Notes under the pieces: generated by a model | What the model was told of the DNA's origin: nothing | Database searches by the model: none | What the model saw: only the letters and a program-made list of their open reading frames with translations | Position numbers and translations under genes: made by a program | In this document: piece after piece, positions 24,880-32,536 of the stretch | Numbering within the stretch: position 1 is the stretch's first letter | Layout of the letters: each line of letters starts with the position of its first letter | DNA from: an uncultured Trueperaceae bacterium | GTDB lineage: Bacteria; Deinococcota; Deinococci; Deinococcales; Trueperaceae | Length of the DNA stretch: 64,000 nucleotides | Reading direction: 5' to 3' | NCBI GenBank assembly: GCA_937873495.1 | Contig: CALMXZ010000011.1 | Span: forward strand, 470,808-534,807

Positions 24880-25997
24880 CGCGTCTCCAACTCCTCGAGC
24901 ACCTTGTCGACGTAACGCCCGTACATCGTCTCCTGATCGAACTCGGCCCGCTGCCGGGCGCGGGCGCGGGCGCCCATGGCCTCGGCAGCCGCGGGGTCGG
25001 CGGCGACGGACGCCAACGCCGCCGCCCACGCGTGAGGGTCGTGGCCGGGCAGGAGCAGGCCGACGGCGCCGTCGGGGGCGTCCATGGGGTCGCGGTTCGC
25101 GGGGATGTCGCTCACGAGGACGGGAGCGCCGCGCGCCATAGCCTCGAGCACGGCCAGGCTGAGGCCCTCGTGGAGCGAAGGCTGGACGAAGGCGTCGCAA
25201 GCCGAGAGCCACCGGCCCACCAGCTCACGCGGCACCCGGCCGAGGAACCGGACGCGCTCGGCGAGTCCGAGCGCGCTCGCTCCCGCCTCCAACCCCGCCC
25301 GCCCCTCGCCGTCACCGAGTATCACCAGCGACCAGTCGGGCGCCAGCGCGAGGGCCTCGAACAGCACGCCGTAGTTCTTCCCGGCGGTCAACCGGCCGAC
25401 GGCGACGGCGACCAGGCCGCCAGACGACGGTCCGAGGCCCGCCCCCGAAGCTCCCGACCCGCTCCTCCGCGGCTCGTAGCTTGGCTCGACGCCGTTGGCG
25501 ACGACCGTGACGTGGCGCATGTAGGCCGGACCGTTCCGCTCGTAGCTCGCGGCCACCGACGGCGCGCAAGCGACGATCCCGCTGTACCAGCCGAGCCGGG
25601 CCACCACCGCGTCGAACCAGAGGACCCCTCGGCCGACGCGGTCGCTGGCCGTGTGCAAGGTCGAGACGACCTTCGACCGGCCGAGGAACCTGGCGGCGAG
25701 GGCCGCGAGCGCACCGAGGAAAGGCGTGAACGTGACGATCACGGCCGGACGCTCCTGCCGCAACCGCCGCAGCAGTCGGCCGAAGTCGCGCGAGGCGAGG
25801 AACGGCCGGGTCCAACGGGCTCCGCGAGCGTCCTCGTGCTCCCGCAGATCGCGCAGATAGACGGCCGAAGCATCGACGCCACGTGCCGCGAGCCGGCCTT
25901 CGAGCCCGTCGATCAAGACCTTGGTCCCCCCGACCACGTCGCTCCGTTGCAGGAGCCAGACGCGCGCCCGGGAGCCCCCGTCGGAAGCGGCACTCAT
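24876..25997 (-). CDS. Glycosyltransferase family 4
   Basis: The 373-aa GT-B enzyme has the family 4 C-terminal donor-binding pattern: VAVGRLTAGKNYGVLFEAL, LVILGDGEGRAGLEA, VRFLGRVPRELVGRWLSACDAFVQPSLHEGLSLAVLEAMARGAPVLVSD (EGLSLAVLE is the E-x7-E element). The N-terminal half begins VWLLQRSDVVGGTKVLIDGLEG. ATG 25997 overlaps the preceding gene stop as ATGA. It transfers a sugar to the growing lipid-linked unit; donor unknown. Confidence 0.9.
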   Translation of the reverse strand: MSAASDGGSRARVWLLQRSDVVGGTKVLIDGLEGRLAARGVDASAVYLRDLREHEDARGARWTRPFLASRDFGRLLRRLRQERPAVIVTFTPFLGALAALAARFLGRSKVVSTLHTASDRVGRGVLWFDAVVARLGWYSGIVACAPSVAASYERNGPAYMRHVTVVANGVEPSYEPRRSGSGASGAGLGPSSGGLVAVAVGRLTAGKNYGVLFEALALAPDWSLVILGDGEGRAGLEAGASALGLAERVRFLGRVPRELVGRWLSACDAFVQPSLHEGLSLAVLEAMARGAPVLVSDIPANRDPMDAPDGAVGLLLPGHDPHAWAAALASVAADPAAAEAMGARARARQRAEFDQETMYGRYVDKVLEELETR

Positions 25998-27337
25998 GAG
26001 CGCGCCGGGCCCTCCCGACCCGCGGTCCGCGCGGCCATGGCCGCCCCCGCGGCGCCCGATCTGAGCGCGCCGACCGGCAGGTACGCCTGCGCGCCGGCCA
26101 CACACTGCACGAAGAGGAGGAGCAAGAACACGTTGTTCGGCCCGAGCAGGACGGAGTCGGACATGGAGACGAGCAGCGCGGCGACGGCCACCACGACGCC
26201 GACTTCGTGATAGCGGGAAGCGGACCGCCCGGCCATCAGCCACCGTCGCAGGGGCAGGAAGACCAGCGCGGCGACGAGCAGGAGGCCGACCACTCCCAGG
26301 TCGAGACCGACGTCGAGCCAGCTGTTATGGGCATGGCCAACGCGCCACGCGAGGGTCTGGCTGATCGCCTCTCCGCCGGGGCTCGCCCAGAAGGCCCGGT
26401 ACCCGTGACCGAGCACTGGCTGCTCCTCGGCCTTGCCGAGCACGAGCGACCAGAGGGTGGTCCGCCCCGTCACGGACACGTCGCGGCCCACCAACGCGAA
26501 CAGGCGATCAGGAGCGAGGCTCACCAGCATGCCCGCCACGGTCACGCCGACGAGCACCAGCGCCACGAAAGCGGCGGCCAAGGCGGGTCGGCCGCGGACC
26601 ATGCGGACGACCAGCGCCGTGCCGACGGCGCCGGCGACCGCGACCAGCCCGGTTGCGGACTGGGCCTGCACGATCAGCGCGACGGCCAGCACCGTCATCA
26701 TCACCCAGAACAGCCGCCCACCGGCCCGGCGCGCGTGGATGGCGGCGACTGCGAACAGCCCGCCCGCCAACGCCATCTCTCGGCCGAGAAGGTTCTTGTG
26801 CAGGTACACGCCCTTCCAGCGACCGACGTGAGCGCCGACCTGATGAACGCCGAGGTCGGGCACCACCACCGCGACGACCACGGACAATAGGGCCGCGGCG
26901 GCCAACAGGACCGTCACGAGCTTGACGGTCCGCTTGTAGCCCAACGCCCCCACCAGGTAGGCGGCCACCAGGACGGCGCCGGCCAGGGCCAGCGAGCGCC
27001 TGGCCGTCAACTCCTGGTTCACGGACCAGAGGCTCGACGCCGCGGCGAGAACCGCGAAGGCGATGGGCAGCCAGGCAGCCTTGAGGAGCGGCACGACCGG
27101 CCGCCGCCAGAAGCGCAGGCAGAACAGGACGCCGACCGCCGCGAGGAGCGCGGCCATGGCCACTTGCAGGCCCGGCAGACCGGCGTCCAGGTCGACCGTC
27201 CCGGCGCCGCCGGACGCCAGGAGCGGCGGCAGGACGGCGCCGGACAGGAGGAACACGTACGCGAACACCACGGCCTGCCCGAGAGCGGCGCGTGGGCGGA
27301 AACGCAGCTTCAGCGCGGTAGCAGCGCCGCTAGCCAT
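25994..27337 (-). CDS. O-antigen ligase/polymerase family membrane protein
   Basis: The 447-aa protein has about twelve membrane segments and the Wzy_C signature: VLGHGYRAFWASPGGEAI, then VGHAHNSWLDVGLDLGVVGLLLV (the HNSWLD-type catalytic loop). That is stronger family evidence than for the protein at 22942. ATG 27337 lies 28 nt inside the preceding GT4 gene, with no SD; a slightly later start is possible. It is one of three proteins of this superfamily in the locus. Confidence 0.85.
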   Translation of the reverse strand: MASGAATALKLRFRPRAALGQAVVFAYVFLLSGAVLPPLLASGGAGTVDLDAGLPGLQVAMAALLAAVGVLFCLRFWRRPVVPLLKAAWLPIAFAVLAAASSLWSVNQELTARRSLALAGAVLVAAYLVGALGYKRTVKLVTVLLAAAALLSVVVAVVVPDLGVHQVGAHVGRWKGVYLHKNLLGREMALAGGLFAVAAIHARRAGGRLFWVMMTVLAVALIVQAQSATGLVAVAGAVGTALVVRMVRGRPALAAAFVALVLVGVTVAGMLVSLAPDRLFALVGRDVSVTGRTTLWSLVLGKAEEQPVLGHGYRAFWASPGGEAISQTLAWRVGHAHNSWLDVGLDLGVVGLLLVAALVFLPLRRWLMAGRSASRYHEVGVVVAVAALLVSMSDSVLLGPNNVFLLLLFVQCVAGAQAYLPVGALRSGAAGAAMAARTAGREGPARS

Positions 27338-28416
27338 CGGGGACCAACGCTCTCGATGTGGAAGGCGCGGCTGCGCTCGATCAGCCGCTGGGCGTCGGGA
27401 GCGCGCGCGAGCGCCAGCCGCAGGGCCGCCGCCAACGCGGCCACGTCGCCGACGGGGACCAGCTCGCCGAACTGGCCGTCCGCCAGGATCTCGCGTGGAC
27501 CGGAACGGCAGTCGGTCGCCACCACCGGCACCCCCAGCGCCAACGCCTCGACCAGCACGTTCGGGGAGCCCTCCCAGCGGGAAGACAGCACCAGCAGGTC
27601 GGCGCTCCTCAACCATCTGAACGGGTTGGTCTCGTCCGTCACGATCTTCACGCGCCCCGCCAGGCCGAGCGAGTCGACCAGCCCACGCACTTGCGCCTCC
27701 AGCGGGCCGGAGCCGATCAGCACCAGGCCGGTCCTCGGTCCCGCCTCGAGACTCGCGAAGGCCCGCAAGAGCGTCGCGTGGTCCTTCTGGGCCGACAGCC
27801 GAGCTACGCACACGATCCGCTTCTCGAGGCCGGCGTACCAGTCGTCGTTCAGCTCGGCGCGCGACCGCTCGAGCAGACCGTCGTCGAGGCTGGCGTTGGG
27901 GAGGGCGACGACCCGCGCCGGATCGACCCCGTAGGCCTGCTCCACCCCGGCCTTGACCCCTTCGGAGACCGCGATCACCAGGTCGGCGCGGCGGTAGGCG
28001 GCTGCGAGCAGGCGCCGAGTGACGCCGCCGAAGCGCCGGGAGTAGGGCGCCTCGTGGCGCGGGTCGTTCGCCTCGCGCACCACCACCCTCGGCCTGGCCG
28101 GCAGCGAACGCGCGACCGCCACCGAGAGGGCGTTCACCTGGGGCAGCGTTGAGAGGAGGCTGTCCGGCCTCAACCGAGCCAGCAGTCGGTAGAAGGGGAT
28201 GACGGCGCTCCGGATCCTCCCGGCGGCCAGGTCGTGCAGCTGCACGCCGTCGCCGAGTTCGGCCGCCAGCGGCCCGGCCCCGACGAGCGTGATCAGACCC
28301 GTGTCGAGCCCTTGGGCAGCCAGGTAGTTCGCCAGACGCACGACCACGCGTTCGGCTCCGCCGACTCCGAGGTCGCGCAGCACGAGCACTACCCTCCGCT
28401 CCTCGGCACCACCCAT
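27310..28416 (-). CDS. Glycosyltransferase family 4 (first gene of the minus-strand run)
   Basis: The 368-aa GT4 enzyme shows VLVLRDLGVGGAERVVVRLANYL at the N-terminus (the G-G-A-E acceptor loop), CVARLSAQKDHATLLRAFASL, LVLIGSGPLEAQV, and LRSADLLVLSSRWEGSPNVLVEALALGVPVVATD. It opens the minus-strand polysaccharide run, which continues to 19981 without a spacer. A TAGGAT box ten bases before ATG 28416 may drive all of it. The divergent gene encodes the polymerase/PHPT fusion. Confidence 0.9.
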   Translation of the reverse strand: MGGAEERRVVLVLRDLGVGGAERVVVRLANYLAAQGLDTGLITLVGAGPLAAELGDGVQLHDLAAGRIRSAVIPFYRLLARLRPDSLLSTLPQVNALSVAVARSLPARPRVVVREANDPRHEAPYSRRFGGVTRRLLAAAYRRADLVIAVSEGVKAGVEQAYGVDPARVVALPNASLDDGLLERSRAELNDDWYAGLEKRIVCVARLSAQKDHATLLRAFASLEAGPRTGLVLIGSGPLEAQVRGLVDSLGLAGRVKIVTDETNPFRWLRSADLLVLSSRWEGSPNVLVEALALGVPVVATDCRSGPREILADGQFGELVPVGDVAALAAALRLALARAPDAQRLIERSRAFHIESVGPRWLAALLPR

Positions 28417-28426
28417 ACGGTTAGCT

Positions 28427-28432
28427 ATCCTA
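28427..28432 (-). promoter_or_regulatory. -10 box TAGGAT of the minus-strand polysaccharide run
   Basis: On the minus strand TAGGAT lies ten bases before ATG 28416. It is next to an AT-rich CTAATTAG palindrome (28433-28440) and back to back with the plus-strand TAGACT at 28481. Confidence 0.45.
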
Positions 28433-28480
28433 CTAATTAGCCCGACCGCGTTGGGGAGCCGACGACGCCGGACACCGCGG

Positions 28481-28486
28481 TAGACT
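28481..28486 (+). promoter_or_regulatory. -10 box TAGACT, leaderless start of the fusion gene
   Basis: TAGACT lies seven bases before ATG 28494 and no SD is present. Confidence 0.55.
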
Positions 28487-28493
28487 CGGGCAG

Positions 28494-31400
28494 ATGGCCG
28501 CCTTGCATAGCACCAGCCGGATGCAGCGGGGCGCGGCGTTCCTGGCCGGCGTGAGCTTCGCGGCGGTGCCGGCGGTCGGACCGTTCATCGCCATCGCCGC
28601 GATCTTCGCAGGTCGCTTGAAGGTGCAGCGCGCGGACGCCTGGTGGTGGCTCGCCAGCCTCCTCCTCGGGCTCCCGTACATGCTCACCGGCCATCCGCTG
28701 GACGGCGCTCTCGCCGGCACCCAGGTGCTGGCCGTGTGGCTGATCTTCCGCTCCGCCACCGAGTTCAGGCGCAACGCGCGCAGCGTGACGGTGTCGGAGG
28801 ACATCGGCGCCGGCCTCATCGTCGGCCTCGTCATCACACTGGTGTTCGGGCTCGGGCAGATCGGCGCGTTCCGTTTCGACCTGGCCCAGACCTTCCTCGA
28901 CGCCATAACTTGGAACGTCCATCCCGCCATCTTCGGCCACGCCATCCTGGTGCTCTCCGCGCTCCTCGCCATCGTGGTCCCGTCCCCGCAGCTGCGGGTC
29001 ATCTCGCTCGGCATCGGCGCCGTCGGGGTGATCGTGGCGGGGGCCGGCGAGGCCGTCTGGGCCTGGCTGGCCATCGCCATCGGCCTACAGTTCGTCGTCA
29101 GGCGCGGCACGACCCTCACGCGTGGTGCGGAGCGGCTTCTCATCCTGGTCATGCTGCTCTTCGCCGTCGGGGTGCCCGCCAGGTTAGGGCTTGGCACGAC
29201 CGGCCTGCTCACCGACTTCGCTCCCCAGGCGGAAGCCGTCAACGAGTTCCGGGGCACCGAGTCGGCGAAGGGCGACTGGTGGGTGCCGCTGGGAGTGACG
29301 TTCACTACGCGCGCCGCTGCTGTCGCGGGGACACCGAGGACGGCGTTCGACGTCCGCAAGACCTCCACGGAATCCTGGTCGCGCTTGCAGCAGGTGGTCA
29401 CGTTGCTGCCCGGTGAGACCTACACGCTCAGCGCGGCCATCCAGGCCCCGGAAGGGGCTCGTCCGGGGTTCGACGGCTGGGGTCGGGAGGCCGTGGGAGA
29501 GACGGCGGCCAACCTCGGCACCGTGCTGGAAGACGAGGTCCATCGCGCCACGACTACGGGGCCGATCACCGTCATCTCCTCGAGCGCCGTGGAGTTGGAC
29601 GAGGGGTGGGTCCGCACCGCCGTCACCTTCCGCTTCGAGGGCGAGCGGCCGTTGACTTGGTACGTAGGCGTCGTACCGGACCGCTCGAGCAAGACGGGCA
29701 TCACGAGCTCGTTCGCCGAGCTGCAGCTCGTCGGTTCGTACGTCCTGCTGCCGTACCGACCCGGACCGGCCGCGCGGGGGGTAACGGACCTGCGCACCTC
29801 GCGCCTACCCATCTGGCGCGACGCCCTCGAGGCGGTGAGCGCCAAGCCGCTCCTCGGTTGGGGGCCGGGCGGGTTCCCGGTGGCCGTCACGACCCTCCAC
29901 CCCGACGAGACGCTGCTCCGACCGATCGCCGCGCATGCCCACAACTCGTTCCTGGCCATCTGGGTCGATCGCGGCCTCGTCGGCCTGATGGGCCTCGTCG
30001 GCCTCTTCGCGCTGCTCGCGCTGCGCGCCGTTCAGCAGCGCGATCAACCCGCGGCTCTCGTTCTCCTCGGCGTCCTGATCCTCAACCTCTTCGACGCTAC
30101 CCTCCTGTCTGGTGCCGTCATCTACCCGCTGGCCGCCGTGCTCGGCTGGCGCGCCGTCGGCCGGCGCGAGGTGGCGGAGGCCGAGACCGGGGTCGGCAGC
30201 GCGACGGCCGTAAGGCTCGGGCTGGCGCTCGCCGACGCGGTGGCCGGAGCTGCCGCCCTCTCGCTCGGCATGTACGTCGCCGGGCGCTTCGACCCCGACC
30301 TGTCGCTCGCGGTGGGTTGGCGCCTGCCCCTCCTCTACGCCACGCTGGCGTGGCCGGCGGTCGCCGCCGCTGCCGGGCTCTATCCCGGTTACGGGCTCCC
30401 GTCCTATCGGCAGCTGAGCCGTTCCGTGCGGGCGGCGTTCGCGGCCGCCGTCGCCGTCGGGTTCATCGCCTTGCTCCTGCCGGACGTGTTCGGGCTCACC
30501 GCGCCCGTGTTCTTCGTCGCCGTGCCGGCCGCCACCGCGCTGGCGCCAGTGTTCCGCTTCACGGCGCAGAAGGCGCTCCAACGTCTGAGGTTGTGGGGAA
30601 GGCCGGTCGTGATCATCGGCACCGAACCGGCAGCCGCGCAGGTGACGCGTCACCTCCTCGCTCATCCGGACATAGGCCTGCACCCCATGGCGGTCTTCGG
30701 CGATCCGCACGGGCGTCCCGGCGCGGCGCTGCCCGTCACCGGCACGCTCGCGCAGGCCTGGGAGTACATCGAAGCGCACGACGTCCGCCATGCGATCATC
30801 GGCCCGGCCGCCGCCAACTCGGCCGCCTTCGACCAGGTCCTCCTCCAATCCGGCAACCGCCTCAAGTACGTGCAGTTCCTGCCCGATCTACGTGGGCTAC
30901 CCACCAACTCGGTGATCGCCACGCCTCTCGGCACCACCCTCGGGCTGGAGGTGCGCAATCAGCTCGCGTCCGGCACGAACCGCGCCGTGAAGCGGGTCAT
31001 CGACTTCCTCGGCTCGAGCGTGCTGCTGGCCATCCTCGGGCTGCCCCTGCTGGTCATCGCGGCCCTGATACGCCTCGATTCGCGCGGGCCGGCCCTCTAC
31101 CTCTCGCCGCGCATCGGTCGTTACGGCAAGACCTTCGCCTGCGTCAAGTTCCGCACCATGCACCTCGACGCGGACGAGCGCCTCCAGACGCTCATGAGGG
31201 AGCATCCCGAGCTGCGCGAGGAGTACGAGCACTTCCACAAGCTCGAGAACGATCCCCGCGTCACCCGCGTCGGTCGCGTCCTGCGGCGCGTGTCCCTCGA
31301 CGAGCTGCCCCAGCTCCTCAACGTCGTGCGCGGCCAGATGAGCCTCGTGGGCCCGCGACCGTACATGGAGCGCGAGCGCAGGGAGCTGGGCGGCGAGCAG

Positions 31401-31583
31401 GACATCATCTTCCTCGCTCGCCCCGGCATGACGGGCTACTGGCAGACGGAGGCGCGCAACGACGTCAGCTTCGCGGAGCGCCAGGCCATGGAGGCGCACT
31501 ACGTGCGCAACTGGTCGGTATGGTGGGACATCGACATCCTCCTGCGCACGCCGGCGGCCATGCTCCATAGAGCGGGGAAGTGA
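28494..31583 (+). CDS. Fusion of O-antigen polymerase/ligase and polyprenyl-phosphate sugar-1-phosphate transferase
   Basis: This 1029-aa protein joins two functions usually on separate genes. Residues 1-560 form a Wzy_C-type membrane protein (about ten segments) with PLLGWGPGGFP near 455 and AHAHNSFLAIWVDRGLVGLMGL near 482. Between its membrane parts, about 290-425, is an inserted extracytoplasmic beta-rich domain (WSRLQQVVTLLPGETYTLSAAI and GWVRTAVTFRFEG) resembling a carbohydrate-binding jelly roll. Residues 570-690 are four or so membrane segments, about 700-810 a CoA-binding-like Rossmann domain (VVIIGTEPAAAQVTRHLLA), and about 827-1029 a bacterial sugar transferase domain (VKFRTM, DELPQLLNVVRGQMSLVGPRP, RPGMTGYWQ). 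It may both start and extend or ligate the polymer. No stop or frameshift breaks the junction. Confidence 0.9.
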   Translation: MAALHSTSRMQRGAAFLAGVSFAAVPAVGPFIAIAAIFAGRLKVQRADAWWWLASLLLGLPYMLTGHPLDGALAGTQVLAVWLIFRSATEFRRNARSVTVSEDIGAGLIVGLVITLVFGLGQIGAFRFDLAQTFLDAITWNVHPAIFGHAILVLSALLAIVVPSPQLRVISLGIGAVGVIVAGAGEAVWAWLAIAIGLQFVVRRGTTLTRGAERLLILVMLLFAVGVPARLGLGTTGLLTDFAPQAEAVNEFRGTESAKGDWWVPLGVTFTTRAAAVAGTPRTAFDVRKTSTESWSRLQQVVTLLPGETYTLSAAIQAPEGARPGFDGWGREAVGETAANLGTVLEDEVHRATTTGPITVISSSAVELDEGWVRTAVTFRFEGERPLTWYVGVVPDRSSKTGITSSFAELQLVGSYVLLPYRPGPAARGVTDLRTSRLPIWRDALEAVSAKPLLGWGPGGFPVAVTTLHPDETLLRPIAAHAHNSFLAIWVDRGLVGLMGLVGLFALLALRAVQQRDQPAALVLLGVLILNLFDATLLSGAVIYPLAAVLGWRAVGRREVAEAETGVGSATAVRLGLALADAVAGAAALSLGMYVAGRFDPDLSLAVGWRLPLLYATLAWPAVAAAAGLYPGYGLPSYRQLSRSVRAAFAAAVAVGFIALLLPDVFGLTAPVFFVAVPAATALAPVFRFTAQKALQRLRLWGRPVVIIGTEPAAAQVTRHLLAHPDIGLHPMAVFGDPHGRPGAALPVTGTLAQAWEYIEAHDVRHAIIGPAAANSAAFDQVLLQSGNRLKYVQFLPDLRGLPTNSVIATPLGTTLGLEVRNQLASGTNRAVKRVIDFLGSSVLLAILGLPLLVIAALIRLDSRGPALYLSPRIGRYGKTFACVKFRTMHLDADERLQTLMREHPELREEYEHFHKLENDPRVTRVGRVLRRVSLDELPQLLNVVRGQMSLVGPRPYMERERRELGGEQDIIFLARPGMTGYWQTEARNDVSFAERQAMEAHYVRNWSVWWDIDILLRTPAAMLHRAGK

Positions 31584-31643
31584 CGGGCCGCCGCGGCTCG
31601 CCGCCCGCCGTGAAGGCCCGACCGAGGCGGGCCGCGCCCGCGG

Positions 31644-31649
31644 TAAAGT
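31644..31649 (+). promoter_or_regulatory. -10 box TAAAGT, leaderless start of uppS
   Basis: TAAAGT lies five bases before GTG 31655 and no SD is present. Confidence 0.55.
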
Positions 31650-31654
31650 AGCCC

Positions 31655-32485
31655 GTGCCTGCCAAGCCAGTAGCCAACGGTGCCCTACGCGCGTTCGGCA
31701 TCGTCTCGGCTGCGACCAAGCCGCTCTACTGGTTGTACGAGCGGCGCCTCGCGCGCGCCGTGAAGACGGCCGGACACCTCCCGCGCCACATCGGCATCAT
31801 CATGGACGGCAACCGCCGCTTCGCGAAGGCGGCCGGCATCGACGTCAAGGCCGGGCACGACTACGGGGCGAGCAAGGCTCGAGAGGTGCTCGACTGGTGC
31901 CTTGAGCTCGGCATCCCGCACGTGACCCTGTGGGGGTTCAGCACCGAGAACCGCTCCCGTTCCGCCGAGGAGGTCGGGCATCTGCACCGCCTCTTCGCGG
32001 AGCAGGCGCGCAGCCTCCTGAACGACGAGCGCCTGCACGCGAACCGGGTGAAGGTCCGCATCATCGGCGACATCGCCGACTTCCCCGCCGAGGCCAAGGC
32101 GGCCCTCGCCGCCATGGAGGATGCCACCCGCGACTACGACGGCATGCACCTCAACGTCGCCCTCGGTTACGGGGGGCGCGAGGAGATCGTCGATGCGGTC
32201 AAGCGCCTGGCCGCCGAGCGGGCGGCCGAGGGCGCCACGCTGAGCGAGCTGGCGTCGAGCCTGACGGCCGACCAGATCACCCGCCACCTCTACACGGCGG
32301 GCCTGCCCGACCCTGACTTCGTGATCCGCACCTCCGGCGAGGTCCGCCTGTCCGGCTTCCTCCTGTGGCAGACCGCGTACAGCGAGTTCTACTTCTGCGA
32401 CGCCAACTGGCCGGAGTTCCGCCGGGTCGACTTCCTGCGCGCCGTGAGGTCGTTCCAGGCGCGCGAGCGCCGGTTCGGGAAGTAA
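31655..32485 (+). CDS. uppS: Undecaprenyl diphosphate synthase-type cis-prenyltransferase
   Basis: The 276-aa enzyme extends farnesyl diphosphate with isopentenyl units to the C55 carrier used for peptidoglycan and surface polysaccharide. It has HIGIIMDGNRRFAK with the catalytic Asp, LWGFSTENRSRS, LNVALGYGGREEIVDAVK, and the C-terminal PDFVIRTSGEVRLSGFLLWQTAYSEFYF. About 30 residues precede the family start. Its place behind the polymer-initiating fusion fits lipid-carrier supply, although it is also a housekeeping gene. Confidence 0.93.
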   Translation: MPAKPVANGALRAFGIVSAATKPLYWLYERRLARAVKTAGHLPRHIGIIMDGNRRFAKAAGIDVKAGHDYGASKAREVLDWCLELGIPHVTLWGFSTENRSRSAEEVGHLHRLFAEQARSLLNDERLHANRVKVRIIGDIADFPAEAKAALAAMEDATRDYDGMHLNVALGYGGREEIVDAVKRLAAERAAEGATLSELASSLTADQITRHLYTAGLPDPDFVIRTSGEVRLSGFLLWQTAYSEFYFCDANWPEFRRVDFLRAVRSFQARERRFGK

Positions 32486-32487
32486 CA

Positions 32488-32512
32488 CGGCCGGGGTACT
32501 AGTCCCCGGCCG
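32488..32512. terminator. Bidirectional hairpin between uppS and the aldehyde dehydrogenase gene
   Basis: CGGCCGGGG and CCCCGGCCG form a perfect 9-bp stem around TACTAGT, between two convergent genes. There is no T-tract on either side. Confidence 0.6.
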
Positions 32513-32536
32513 GTCCAACTTCACTGTTCGATCGAC

